Source of the DNA: Faecalibacterium sp.
GTDB lineage: Bacteria > Bacillota > Clostridia > Oscillospirales > Ruminococcaceae
Direction: 5' to 3'
Length of the DNA: 42,446 nt
Assembly (NCBI GenBank): GCA_022652735.1
Contig: JALCRP010000015.1
Location: 1 to 42,446, forward strand
Shown: piece by piece, positions 16,294-24,335 of the stretch
How the letters are laid out: each line of letters starts with the position of its first letter
Position numbering within the stretch: position 1 is the first letter of the stretch
The notes under the pieces: generated by a model
What the model was told of the DNA's origin: nothing
Seen by the model: only the letters and a program-made list of their open reading frames with translations
The model's database searches: none
Program-made: the position numbers and the translations under genes

Positions 16294-17928
16294 ATGTCCC
16301 GCATCTTTTTTTACAATGCTGATATTCTCACGATGGACCCCACGCGGCCGCAGGCCAGCACATTGCTGATCGAAAACGGGCGCATTGCCGCCGTCGGGGG
16401 CAACCATGCCGTGCTGCCCGGCGCGCGCAGCGCCCAGTGCGTCAATTTACAGGGCCGCACGATTCTGCCGGGCTTCCTCGACGGCCACAGCCATCTCGTC
16501 TCAAACAGCTATGAGCTGCTTTTTGCCAACGCCGCGCCCGCCCCGCGCGGCGAATGCGACGACATCCCTTCGTTGGTAGTTTCCCTGCAAAAGCAATTTT
16601 CCGCTTGGCTGCCCACGCGCCGCAAAGGCCAGTGGTTTGTGGCCGTGGGCCTCGAAACCGGAGCTTTTCCCGGCGGCGTGGCCCCAAGCAAATATGATCT
16701 CGACCGCATCAGCAAAGAGGTGCCCGTGGCCGTGGTATTTGCGGGCGGGCATGCGGCCGTGTTCAGCAGTTTGGCGCTTTCTCTGTGCGGCATCACGCGC
16801 AGAACGCGCTGCCCGGCCGGCGGCGCAATGCCCAAGCTCCCCGTCAGCGACGAATACAGCGGCGTTTTACAAGAGAATGCTTTTTTTGCGCAGTCGGCCC
16901 ACATCAAAACGCCGGGGCTTTCCTCAATGCTGAACGCGCTGAAAGCCTCGGTCGCCGAGTATGCCTCTTACGGCATTACCACCGCGCAGGATGCGCACGT
17001 GATGCCGGACGATTGGAAGCTTATCCGGTTGGCACAATTTCTGCACATTTTTCGCTTTGACGTGGATTTATACTTTGACCCCGCGCTGGCCGGCGAGGCT
17101 TTGCCTCGGCGTGACCCCGCACAAAACGGCTACCGCCGGCATGTGCGGCTTGCCGGATGCCGCCTATTTTTAGACGGCACGATTCAAGGGCGCACGGCAT
17201 GGCTTAGCGAGCCGTATTACACGCCGCCCGCAGGCCACGCCGAAGGTTACTGCGGCACCGGGATTTTCACCGACGACGCCGTCATGCAGCAGCTCGAAAC
17301 CTGCCTGCGCAATCGCTGGCAGGTGAGCGTACACGCCAGCGGCGATGCCGCAGCCGAGCAGCTAATCCGCTGCTATGAAGCTGTTTTACAGCGCAATCCC
17401 GATGCGCCGCCCCTGCGCCCGATCGCGCTGCATTGCCAAGTGCTGCGGCCCGGCCAGCTTGCGCGCATGGCGGCGCTTGGCATGGGCGCAAGCTTTTTCT
17501 GCGATCAAATTTGGTTTTGGGGCGACGCCGACAACGCCGCCACCCTTGGCCCGGCGCGCGCGCAAGCGCTTTGCCCTGTCAAAGGCGCGTTGGATGCCGG
17601 TATCCCGTGCTCGCTGCATCAGGATACGCCTGTTGTGCCGCCAAATGTACTGCTTGCCGTACAAAACGCCGTGCTGCGCAAAACGAAAAGCGGCCGTGTG
17701 TTGGGCGCCGATCAGCGCCTAACCGTGCAGCAGGCGCTGGAATGTGTTACGATCCGCAGCGCATGGCAGCTTTTTCAGGAGCACGACAAAGGCAGCCTTG
17801 CGCCGGGCAAGCGCGCCGATTTTGTGATTTTGGCGCAAAACCCGTTGAAAGTGCCGCCCGAAGAAATCGGGCGCATCCCAATTCTCGCCACTTTTAAGGA
17901 TGGCAAGCCTATTTTTGAGGCGCCGTAA
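16294..17928 (+). CDS. Metal-dependent amidohydrolase, YtcJ-like (amidohydrolase 3 family)
   Basis: A 544-residue hydrolase of the TIM-barrel amidohydrolase superfamily. It begins with the small beta-sandwich typical of the family (ADILTMDPTRPQASTLLIENGRIAAVGG), then the metal-binding HxH in LPGFLDGHSHLV near residues 59-69. Further ligand-bearing regions include VSVHASGDAA and ALHCQVL, and the C-terminus returns to the sandwich with SLAPGKRADFVILAQNPL. YtcJ-like proteins act on C-N bonds of small cyclic or amide compounds; the substrate cannot be read from sequence. CAGGAGGAG precedes the ATG. It stands alone between the leu operon terminator and the ilvA promoter, with a perfect palindrome upstream. 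Confidence 0.85.
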   Translation: MSRIFFYNADILTMDPTRPQASTLLIENGRIAAVGGNHAVLPGARSAQCVNLQGRTILPGFLDGHSHLVSNSYELLFANAAPAPRGECDDIPSLVVSLQKQFSAWLPTRRKGQWFVAVGLETGAFPGGVAPSKYDLDRISKEVPVAVVFAGGHAAVFSSLALSLCGITRRTRCPAGGAMPKLPVSDEYSGVLQENAFFAQSAHIKTPGLSSMLNALKASVAEYASYGITTAQDAHVMPDDWKLIRLAQFLHIFRFDVDLYFDPALAGEALPRRDPAQNGYRRHVRLAGCRLFLDGTIQGRTAWLSEPYYTPPAGHAEGYCGTGIFTDDAVMQQLETCLRNRWQVSVHASGDAAAEQLIRCYEAVLQRNPDAPPLRPIALHCQVLRPGQLARMAALGMGASFFCDQIWFWGDADNAATLGPARAQALCPVKGALDAGIPCSLHQDTPVVPPNVLLAVQNAVLRKTKSGRVLGADQRLTVQQALECVTIRSAWQLFQEHDKGSLAPGKRADFVILAQNPLKVPPEEIGRIPILATFKDGKPIFEAP

Positions 17929-18000
17929 GCAATGTGTATTTCTCTCAAATACAGACGTATGTCTATATTGTACGTTTTTCATAGTTTTTAAAACTTTTAT

Positions 18001-18029
18001 TTGACATTATGACGAAACGAGCCTATAAT
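18001..18029 (+). promoter_or_regulatory. ilvA promoter, full consensus
   Basis: TTGACA (18001-18006), 17 bases, TATAAT (18024-18029): a perfect housekeeping promoter. Transcription should begin near 18036, about 90 bases before ilvA. Confidence 0.9.
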
Positions 18030-18058
18030 ACGGGCTATACAGAAGTGGGTAGGCAAAG

Positions 18059-18098
18059 CGGCCTGCGGGAAGAGATGTTTTTCCCGTGGGCCGTTTTT
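18059..18098 (+). terminator. Terminator hairpin in the ilvA leader (probable attenuator)
   Basis: CGGCCTGCGGGAA (18059-18071) pairs with TTCCCGTGGGCCG (18081-18093) over 13 positions, two of them G-T, with a 9-base loop, followed directly by TTTTT (18094-18098). It sits about 23 bases after the predicted transcription start and 30 bases before ilvA, so most transcripts would end here unless something prevents it. No T-box or known riboswitch fits in the leader. Confidence 0.75.
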
Positions 18099-18127
18099 GC
18101 TTTGACTGCGAAAGAGAGGGCAAAAGT

Positions 18128-19348
18128 ATGCTGACACTGGATAAAATTTATCACGCCGCGTATGTGCTGAAAGATGCCGCGCGCAGAACCGATCTGATTG
18201 CCGCGCCGCGGCTGCCAAGCGAGGCCAAGCTCTATCTCAAAACCGAAAACTTGCAGGTAACAGGCAGCTTCAAGGTGCGCGGCGCCTATTACAAAATCAG
18301 CCAGCTGACGCCGGAGCAGCTGAAGAAGGGCGTGATCGCCTGCAGCGCGGGCAACCATGCACAGGGCGTGGCGCTGGCCGCGACGCACATGGGCACAAAA
18401 AGTATCGTCTGCATGCCCGAGGGCGCGCCGATCATGAAGGTGGAAAATACCCGCCGCCTCGGCGCAGAGGTATGCCTTGTCAAAGGCGGCTATGACGAAG
18501 CGCATGATAAGGCCGTGGCCCTGCAAAAACAGACGGGCATGACCTTTATCCACCCCTATGATGACGAAATGGTGATCGCCGGGCAGGGCACGATCGGGCT
18601 GGAAATTCTCGATCAGCTGCCCGAAACCGAGGCCGTCATCGTGCCCATCGGCGGTGGCGGGCTGATTTCCGGCGTGGCTTTTGCCATCAAGGCGCTGCGC
18701 CCGGATATTAAGGTTTACGGCGTACAGGCCGCCGGCTCGCCCAGCATGTACAATTCCTTCCGCGATGGCAAGTATGAGACGCTCGCCGCAGCCGCGACGT
18801 TTGCGGACGGCATTGCCGTAAAAACGCCGGGCGAAACCACTTACAAGCTCGTGCGCCAATATGTCGACGACATCGTAACCGTCAGCGAAGACGAAATCGC
18901 CGCGGCTATTCTGGCGCTGATGGAGGACCAAAAGCTTGTGGCCGAAGGCGCAGGCGCTACGCCGGTGGCGGCCGCCATGTTCGGCAAGCTGCCGATTGCG
19001 GGCAAAAAGGTGGTTTGCCTTGTTTCGGGCGGTAACATCGACGTGAACATCCTTTCGCGCGTAATTACGCGCGGGTTGGTGATGGGCGGCCGCAAAGCGA
19101 ACCTTACCGTCCGGCTGGAAGATAAGCCCGGCCAGCTTCAGCGCGTCGCCGAGATCGTGACGCGGTGCGGCGCCAACATCCTGAACGTCCGCCACGACCG
19201 TAACGATCCTTCTATGCCGATTTCTGCGTGTTATTTGAAAATCGGCATGGAAACGCGCGATCAAAAGCAGATCGACAACATCAAAGCCGAACTGAAAAAG
19301 GCGGGCTTTCCGGTTGTATGCGATCATAACGATTTGCCGCAGGCGTAA
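18128..19348 (+). CDS. ilvA: Threonine ammonia-lyase (threonine deaminase) with ACT domain
   Basis: PLP enzyme that deaminates threonine to 2-oxobutyrate, the entry to isoleucine synthesis or threonine catabolism. The ATG at 18128 gives 406 residues, the length of the short TIGR01127-type enzymes (about 320 catalytic residues plus one ACT domain) rather than the 514-residue E. coli IlvA. The PLP lysine is in TGSFKVRGA (K49), the phosphate-binding glycine loop is PIGGGGLISG, and SAGNHAQGVA contacts the substrate. The ACT domain begins near NLTVRLEDKPGQLQRV (about residue 330) and probably senses an amino acid. GAGAGGG precedes the start. The leader carries a terminator hairpin, so expression is likely attenuated. 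ridA follows 47 bases downstream. Confidence 0.93.
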   Translation: MLTLDKIYHAAYVLKDAARRTDLIAAPRLPSEAKLYLKTENLQVTGSFKVRGAYYKISQLTPEQLKKGVIACSAGNHAQGVALAATHMGTKSIVCMPEGAPIMKVENTRRLGAEVCLVKGGYDEAHDKAVALQKQTGMTFIHPYDDEMVIAGQGTIGLEILDQLPETEAVIVPIGGGGLISGVAFAIKALRPDIKVYGVQAAGSPSMYNSFRDGKYETLAAAATFADGIAVKTPGETTYKLVRQYVDDIVTVSEDEIAAAILALMEDQKLVAEGAGATPVAAAMFGKLPIAGKKVVCLVSGGNIDVNILSRVITRGLVMGGRKANLTVRLEDKPGQLQRVAEIVTRCGANILNVRHDRNDPSMPISACYLKIGMETRDQKQIDNIKAELKKAGFPVVCDHNDLPQA

Positions 19349-19395
19349 CGCGGCCGCCCCGAAATTTTTTGATTTTACAGAAAGAAGGTTTTTGT

Positions 19396-19770
19396 ATGAA
19401 AGTTGTTTCTACCCAAAATGCCCCCGCGGCCATCGGGCCGTATTCGCAGGCGCTGGATACCGGCAGCATGGTGTTTGTTTCGGGACAGATCCCCGTCGAC
19501 CCGGCGACCGGGAAAATGGCAGACACCGTTGAGGAACAGGCCGCACAGAGCCTTTCCAACCTGAAAAACATTCTGGCCGAAGCTGGGCTTTCGATGTGCA
19601 ATGTCATCAAGACGGTAGTTTTCTTGGCCGATCTTTCCGATTTTGCGGCCGTGAATGCCGTCTATGAAAAGGCCTTTACCGCGCCGTTCCCTGCGCGTAG
19701 CTGTGTGCAGGTGGCCGGCATCCCGAAGGGCGCAAAGCTCGAGATCGAGTGCATCGCGGTGCGCCCGTAA
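19396..19770 (+). CDS. ridA: RidA family enamine/imine deaminase
   Basis: Small cytosolic protein (124 residues) that hydrolyses the reactive 2-aminoacrylate and 2-aminocrotonate released by PLP dehydratases such as IlvA. Family signatures are APAAIGPYSQAL at the N-terminus, VFVSGQIPVDP, and the active-site arginine in FPARSCVQVAGIPKGAKLEIECIAV at the C-terminus. The ATG at 19396 follows GAAGG; an in-frame ATG at 19369 would add nine residues without a ribosome binding site. Being directly downstream of ilvA fits its known job of protecting the cell from that enzyme's by-products. A strong terminator follows. Confidence 0.95.
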   Translation: MKVVSTQNAPAAIGPYSQALDTGSMVFVSGQIPVDPATGKMADTVEEQAAQSLSNLKNILAEAGLSMCNVIKTVVFLADLSDFAAVNAVYEKAFTAPFPARSCVQVAGIPKGAKLEIECIAVRP

Positions 19771-19793
19771 TTTTGCCATTCTCCTCCTACTTT

Positions 19794-19828
19794 CCGTGCG
19801 CCGTTTCTTTGCGGCGCACGGCTTTTTT
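19794..19828 (+). terminator. Terminator of ilvA-ridA
   Basis: CCGTGCGCCG (19794-19803) and CGGCGCACGG (19812-19821) form a perfect 10-base-pair stem with an 8-base loop, followed by C and six T. Confidence 0.93.
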
Positions 19829-19914
19829 ATGTTTTCCGCCTGTAAAAGGCGATTGGTGCCGCACAGCCAAATTGTCATTTTGCAAATTTTTGCAACGTTT
19901 TTTTGTGCAAAAGG

Positions 19915-19943
19915 TTGACAAGGGCACTTCAGTAGCGTAAAAT
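19915..19943 (+). promoter_or_regulatory. Promoter of the lysine-riboswitch transporter operon
   Basis: TTGACA (19915-19920), 17 bases, TAAAAT (19938-19943). Transcription would begin near 19950, just before the riboswitch. Confidence 0.85.
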
Positions 19944-19956
19944 AAGCCCAACAAAA

Positions 19957-20132
19957 CCACGGCAGAGGTGCAGAAAAGATCAGTACGCGCGGCATTCCGG
20001 GCTGGCAGGCCCGCCGCGCCGAAAGGCTTTTTTGCCGAAGCCCGTATCCTCCCTGTCAGGGGTACGGCGCTGGGCCCGCACAGAACATGTGCCCGACTGT
20101 CACCGAATTGTTTCGGTGGAGCGCTTCCGTGG
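19957..20132 (+). ncRNA. Lysine riboswitch (L-box)
   Basis: The aptamer is closed by CCACGG (19957-19962) with CCGTGG (20127-20132). Conserved blocks are AGAGGTGC (19964-19971), CAGTA, GCCGAAGC (20034-20041), CTGGGCCC (about 20070), CCGACTGTCACC (about 20093-20104) and GGTGGAGCGC (20115-20124), in the order seen in lysC-type L-boxes. When lysine binds, the downstream terminator at 20205 should form and stop transcription. This marks the following ABC transporter as lysine-repressed. Confidence 0.9.
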
Positions 20133-20204
20133 GCGAGGAAAACATCATTTTCCCTTACAGCCCGGTATCCGGATACCGGTGCAGTATCGGTATTTGCTTT
20201 TTCC

Positions 20205-20249
20205 AAAGCCCCCGGTTTCGCTTCGGCGGAACCGGGGGCTTTGTGTTTT
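20205..20249 (+). terminator. Expression-platform terminator of the lysine riboswitch
   Basis: AAAGCCCCCGGTT (20205-20217) and AACCGGGGGCTTT (20230-20242) pair perfectly over 13 bases, then GTGTTTT. An upstream CCGGTATCC/GGATACCGG segment (about 20163-20180) can compete for pairing and may be the antiterminator. Confidence 0.85.
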
Positions 20250-20309
20250 CCCGCCGCTTCTGGCAGAGTGGCGGGCGTATCGCTTTTTGTGTATAGAGGA
20301 GAGGGTATT

Positions 20310-21170
20310 ATGAAAAACAGCAACAGGATTTCTCGCCGCAACTTTTTGAAGGCCGCGGGCTTTACCGCTGCGGCCGCTGCGCTGGCCGGCTGCGGCGCCA
20401 AAAAAATTGGCGACGGTGATGATGCCGTGCTGACAGTTGCGATGGAGTGCGCCTACGCGCCCTACAACTGGACACAGCCGGATGATGCCAACGGTGCCGT
20501 CAGCATTCGCGGCTCTTCCGATTTCGCCTACGGCTACGATGTGATGATGGCAAAGAAAATTGCCGAATCGCTCGGCCAAACCTTGCAGATTGTCAAGCTC
20601 GATTGGGATTCTTTGATCCCGGCCGTACAATCCGGCGATGTCGACTGCGTGATCGCAGGGCAATCCATTACGGCCGAGCGCGCCAAGATGGTAGCTTTCT
20701 CCGACCCGTACTATTACGCCACGATTGTGACGCTCGTCAAGAAGGATTCTCCGTATGCTTCGGCAAAGAGCGTCGCCGATTTGGCCGGCGCCACTGCCAC
20801 AAGCCAGCTGGGCACGATCTGGTACGATACCTGCCTGCCGCAGATCCCGAGCGGTAATATCCTTGCCGCGCAGGAAACCGCCCCGGCCATGCTTGTAGCG
20901 CTGGAATCCGGCGCCTGCGATGTCGTTGTGACGGATCACCCCACCGCACAGGCTGCGCTGGTGGCTTACCCGGATTTCGTGATGCTCGATTTCTCCGGCA
21001 CGGACGGCGATTTTCAGGTTTCGGATGAAGACGTCAACATCGGCGTCTCGATGGCAAAGGATAACGCCGCCCTTTTGAAGGCCGTCAACGAAGTGCTTGG
21101 CACGATGACGAAGGACGACTACAATGCGATGATGGACGAAGCCATTTCTGTCCAGCCGTTAAGCGAATAA
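20310..21170 (+). CDS. Amino-acid ABC transporter substrate-binding lipoprotein (probably lysine)
   Basis: Family 3 solute-binding protein of 286 residues. The N-terminus has a twin-arginine signal SRRNFLKAAG (R9, R10) followed by a lipobox LAGC with Cys28, so it is likely exported folded by Tat and then lipid-anchored on the outer face of the membrane. The mature part has the family 3 pattern: YGYDVMMAKKIAESLG, DWDSLIPAVQSGDVDCVIAG, ITAERAKMVAFSDPYYYA. GAGGAGAGGG precedes the ATG at 20310. The lysine riboswitch upstream and the permease and ATPase genes downstream identify it as the receptor of a lysine-responsive importer. A Tat signal on this family is unusual. Histidine or arginine as additional ligands cannot be excluded. 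Confidence 0.88.
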   Translation: MKNSNRISRRNFLKAAGFTAAAAALAGCGAKKIGDGDDAVLTVAMECAYAPYNWTQPDDANGAVSIRGSSDFAYGYDVMMAKKIAESLGQTLQIVKLDWDSLIPAVQSGDVDCVIAGQSITAERAKMVAFSDPYYYATIVTLVKKDSPYASAKSVADLAGATATSQLGTIWYDTCLPQIPSGNILAAQETAPAMLVALESGACDVVVTDHPTAQAALVAYPDFVMLDFSGTDGDFQVSDEDVNIGVSMAKDNAALLKAVNEVLGTMTKDDYNAMMDEAISVQPLSE

Positions 21171-21241
21171 GCCGCAAGCATTTGGGCGGCCGCATGGCAA
21201 AATGTTTTGCGGGCGCTTACAAATAGACGCATTGTAAAACG

Positions 21242-21261
21242 CTCCCCCATGCGGCGGGGAG
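21242..21261 (+). repeat. GC hairpin between binding-protein and permease genes
   Basis: CTCCCC (21242-21247) and GGGGAG (21256-21261) with an 8-base loop, followed by ATGCTTTTC. It could be a weak terminator or an mRNA 3'-end stabiliser that raises binding-protein levels over permease levels, a common pattern in such operons. Confidence 0.4.
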
Positions 21262-21290
21262 ATGCTTTTCTGCACGAGAGGAGTTTTTCC

Positions 21291-22106
21291 ATGTCCGATT
21301 TTCTGGCCTCCTGCGGCGAGGTGCTGCAAAAATACGGGATGTCGTACCTGCGCGGCGCGGGTACCACCCTGCTGATTGCCTTGGTGGGCACCTTTTTTGG
21401 CTGCTTAATCGGGTTTGGCGTCGGTGTGCTGCAAACCACCCCCATCGACAAAAAGCGCGACGCGGCGCCCAAGCGCTTTCTGCTGCATCTGTTGCGGGGG
21501 GTGCTGCGCTGCTATGTCGAGGTGTTTCGCGGTACGCCGATGATCGTGCAGGCCGTATTTATCTACTACGGCGCGATGCAGCTGCTAAACCTGAAAATGG
21601 GCATGTGGACGGCGGCATTCTTCATTGTTTCCATCAACACGGGCGCCTATATGGCCGAGACGGTGCGCGGCGGCATCATTTCCGTCGACCCCGGCCAGAC
21701 AGAGGGCGCAAAATCCATCGGTATGACGCATTTGCAGACGATGCTGTATGTCGTTTTGCCGCAGGCGCTGCGCAGCATCATCCCGCAGATCGGCAACAAT
21801 TTCATCATCAATATCAAGGATACTTCTGTTTTGTCCGTCATCGCCATCACCGACCTGTTTTTTGTGCACAAAAGCGTTGTGGGCGCGCTGTACCGCTACT
21901 TTGAATCGGCCTGCATCGTCATGGTGATCTACCTTACAATGACGATGGCCGCGAGCTGGCTTTTGCGCCGCTGGGAAAAGCACCTCGACGGCCCCGAAAA
22001 CTACGATCTTGCCACAACGGATACGCTGGCCTACACAAGCGGCACCTACAATTTTCCGGCCAAAACGGCGAATTCTCAAAATCTCGATATGAAGGAGGGC
22101 CTGTGA
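21291..22106 (+). CDS. Amino-acid ABC transporter permease
   Basis: Membrane subunit of the HisMQ type, 271 residues from the ATG at 21291 (GAGAGGAG upstream). Hydrophobic helices are visible at about 21-45 ([24 protein letters not shown]), 80-100, 105-125 and near 210-230. The EAA loop that contacts the ATPase reads [39 protein letters not shown] across about residues 140-180 and is the family signature. About 33 hydrophilic residues follow the last helix. It follows the binding protein after 120 bases and runs straight into the ATPase gene, forming a complete three-component importer. Confidence 0.92.
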   Translation: MSDFLASCGEVLQKYGMSYLRGAGTTLLIALVGTFFGCLIGFGVGVLQTTPIDKKRDAAPKRFLLHLLRGVLRCYVEVFRGTPMIVQAVFIYYGAMQLLNLKMGMWTAAFFIVSINTGAYMAETVRGGIISVDPGQTEGAKSIGMTHLQTMLYVVLPQALRSIIPQIGNNFIINIKDTSVLSVIAITDLFFVHKSVVGALYRYFESACIVMVIYLTMTMAASWLLRRWEKHLDGPENYDLATTDTLAYTSGTYNFPAKTANSQNLDMKEGL

Positions 22107-22108
22107 GC

Positions 22109-22849
22109 ATGGCAGAGCATATCCTCGAAGTGCAGCACCTCTCCAAGAGCTTCGGCACACATGTAGTGCTGCGGGATGTCGATTTTCTCGTGGATCCGGG
22201 CGATGTCACCTGCATCATCGGCGCCTCCGGCTCGGGCAAATCCACGCTGCTGCGCTGCATCAATCTGCTGGAAGACCCTACGGCCGGCAAGGTGCTTTTT
22301 CACGGCAAAGATATTACCTGCCGTAATTTCGACCCGTGCGCCTACCGCGCGCGCGTCGGGATGGTATTTCAAAGTTTTAACCTTTTCGGCAATCTGACTG
22401 TGCTGGAAAACTGCACGATCGGCCCGCGCAAGGTACGAAATGCTTCGCCTGACAAGGCGCGCGCGCAGGCCCTTGCAAACCTCGAAAAGGTGGGCATGGC
22501 GCCATATGTTAACGCGAAGCCGCGCCAGCTTTCAGGCGGGCAAAAGCAGCGCGTCGCCATCGCGCGGGCGCTGACGATGCAGCCGGAAGTGCTTTTGTTC
22601 GACGAGCCGACCAGCGCACTTGACCCGCAGATGGTCGGCGAAGTGCTGGCTGTGATGCGGCGGCTGGCCGCCGAGGGCCTGACGATGATCGTCGTCACGC
22701 ACGAAATGGCATTTGCGCGCGAGGTTTCCAGCCATGTGGTATACATGGCGGATGGCGTGATTGCGGAAGAGGGAACCCCCGAAGCAATTTTCGAGCATCC
22801 TCAGAGCCCGAAAACGCAGGAATTTTTGGCTCGCTTTCGCCGGGGATAA
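22109..22849 (+). CDS. Amino-acid ABC transporter ATP-binding protein
   Basis: ATPase subunit of the GlnQ/HisP type, 246 residues. Walker [10 protein letters not shown] is near residues 39-47, the Q-loop is MVFQSFNLF, the ABC signature is [15 protein letters not shown], Walker B is [13 protein letters not shown], and the switch histidine is VTHEM. The ATG at 22109 lies nine bases after GGAGGG; a GTG at 22103 is too close to it. The gene begins two bases after the permease stop. A strong bidirectional terminator closes the operon. Confidence 0.94.
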   Translation: MAEHILEVQHLSKSFGTHVVLRDVDFLVDPGDVTCIIGASGSGKSTLLRCINLLEDPTAGKVLFHGKDITCRNFDPCAYRARVGMVFQSFNLFGNLTVLENCTIGPRKVRNASPDKARAQALANLEKVGMAPYVNAKPRQLSGGQKQRVAIARALTMQPEVLLFDEPTSALDPQMVGEVLAVMRRLAAEGLTMIVVTHEMAFAREVSSHVVYMADGVIAEEGTPEAIFEHPQSPKTQEFLARFRRG

Positions 22850-22907
22850 GGTGGTATCGGCGCACGGCCGGGCTGCTGATAAACACAAACAGATCACGTG
22901 CAAAAGC

Positions 22908-22959
22908 AAAAAATGCACCCTGATTTGGCTTTCAAAAGCCTTTTCGGGGTGCATTTTTT
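22908..22959. terminator. Bidirectional terminator between the ABC operon and trxB
   Basis: AAAAAATGCACCC (22908-22920) and its exact complement (22947-22959) enclose an inner GGCTTT/AAAGCC stem. The outer A/T runs give a U-tract on both strands, so it can end the plus-strand transporter operon and the minus-strand trx operon. Confidence 0.92.
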
Positions 22960-23053
22960 CGATGAAAATATTTGGATGGCAAAAGGCATGCGCGCAGCTT
23001 CGCGGCACAATATTCGATGCGCGCCCTCGGCAAGCCATTTGTTTGCCGCTTTT

Positions 23054-23974
23054 TCAGCGGCTGCGCAGCCACGCGGCGGCCTCAGTGGCCGCCACAGCGC
23101 CGTCGGCAACGGCCGTCACGATTTGGCGCAGGGGCTTGGTGCGCACATCGCCCGCGGCAAATACGCCGGGCAGCGCCGTATGCGTATCTTCGCCGGCGGC
23201 TACATAACCGCCCGGCGCCAGCTCCAGCTGGCCCTCCAGCAGGGCCGTGTTCGGCGCGCGGCCGATCGCCACAAACACGCCGTCCACCGGCAGCGTATGC
23301 GCCGCGCCGGAAACTTTGTCCGTGTACTGTACGCCCGTCACGCTGTCGCCGGCTTCGAGGCCGGTGACCTGTGCGTTCCAGACATACTCGATATTTTCCG
23401 CGGCCTTCAGCGGCGCAAGATAGCTGGCATCCGCCCGCAAGGTATCGCGCCGATGCACCAGATAGACCTTTTCACACAGCTTTGCCAACACCAGCGCGTC
23501 GGCGGCCGCGGTATTGCCGCCGCCCAGCACCGCCACCGTTTTTCCCTTATAAAACATGCCGTCACAGGTGGCGCAGTAGGATACGCCGCGCCCGATGTGG
23601 CTTTCCTCGCCGGGCAGGCCCAGCTTACGCGGCGAAGCGCCCATTGCCAAGATCACCGCGCCCGCGGCAACAGGCCCGTCGCTTGTCGTTACGATCTTTG
23701 GGTCGGCGCGCAAATCAAGCGCTGTCACCTCGGCGAAAGCCGTCTCGGCGCCAAAATGCTCTGCATTTTGCTGCATCGATTCGCCCAGCGTATAGCCGTC
23801 GGCCCCAAGGCCGACGCCCGGATAATTATCCACCTGCGGGGTCGTCGCCATTTGGCCGCCGGGCGAAAGCATTTCCAGTACCAGCACATCCAGCCCGGCC
23901 CGTGCGGCATAAAGCGCCGCCGTATAGCCTGCCGGCCCGCCGCCGATTACGGCCACATCATACTGATTTTTCAC
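23054..23974 (-). CDS. trxB: Thioredoxin-disulfide reductase
   Basis: FAD/NADPH enzyme that reduces thioredoxin. The start is GTG at 23974 (MKNQYDVAVIGGG) with GAGAGG eight bases upstream, giving 306 residues, the normal size; an in-frame ATG at 24046 would overlap trxA. FAD-binding GGGPAG is at residues 11-16, the redox pair is CATC (C134, C137), NADPH-binding GGGNTA is at 151-156, and GVFAAGDVR marks the C-terminal FAD motif. It is the last gene of the minus-strand operon rrf2-trxA-trxB. Confidence 0.96.
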   Translation of the reverse strand: MKNQYDVAVIGGGPAGYTAALYAARAGLDVLVLEMLSPGGQMATTPQVDNYPGVGLGADGYTLGESMQQNAEHFGAETAFAEVTALDLRADPKIVTTSDGPVAAGAVILAMGASPRKLGLPGEESHIGRGVSYCATCDGMFYKGKTVAVLGGGNTAAADALVLAKLCEKVYLVHRRDTLRADASYLAPLKAAENIEYVWNAQVTGLEAGDSVTGVQYTDKVSGAAHTLPVDGVFVAIGRAPNTALLEGQLELAPGGYVAAGEDTHTALPGVFAAGDVRTKPLRQIVTAVADGAVAATEAAAWLRSR

Positions 23975-23990
23975 GTTATGTTCCTCTCTC

Positions 23991-24314
23991 TTAGCGTTTC
24001 TGCGCGGTGATCCATTCCTCAACGGCCGCCTGGCTCGGCGGGGCAACCAGTTTCTCGCCGTGGCTGCCGCCCTGATACAGGTAAAGCGTGGGGATTACAT
24101 CCGCGTGCAGCGCATCCGCCAGCTCCGGCTGCTCATCAATGTTAATTTTGGCAACGGTCAGCTGGCCGTCATACTTTTCCGCCACGCGGTCCAGCGCCGG
24201 GGCGAGGCGGCGGCAGTATACACACCACGGCGCCCACAAATCCACCAGCACAGGCTGTGAAGCCTGCTCGATTTCTGCCGCAAAGTTTTCTTTCGTGATC
24301 GTTTTAATTTCCAT
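23991..24314 (-). CDS. trxA: Thioredoxin with an atypical CVYC active site
   Basis: Cytosolic thioredoxin fold protein of 107 residues. The active site lies at the canonical place (LWAPWCVYCRRLAP, C31 and C34), but the two residues between the cysteines are Val-Tyr instead of Gly-Pro. The cis-proline is present in DVIPTLYLYQGG (P75), and the structural D26-equivalent is in VLVDLWA. The CxxC interior sets redox potential and partner choice, so this protein may not be a standard thioredoxin. It lies 16 bases before the trxB start and 21 after rrf2, so it is very likely the substrate of that reductase. Confidence 0.9.
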   Translation of the reverse strand: MEIKTITKENFAAEIEQASQPVLVDLWAPWCVYCRRLAPALDRVAEKYDGQLTVAKINIDEQPELADALHADVIPTLYLYQGGSHGEKLVAPPSQAAVEEWITAQKR

Positions 24315-24335
24315 ACTTTTTACCTTCTTTCAGTT

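Noticed and set aside
22898-24010. Plus-strand open frame opposite trxB
   Set aside because: It begins inside a terminator hairpin and mirrors the trxB coding sequence, which has all FAD, NADPH and redox motifs.
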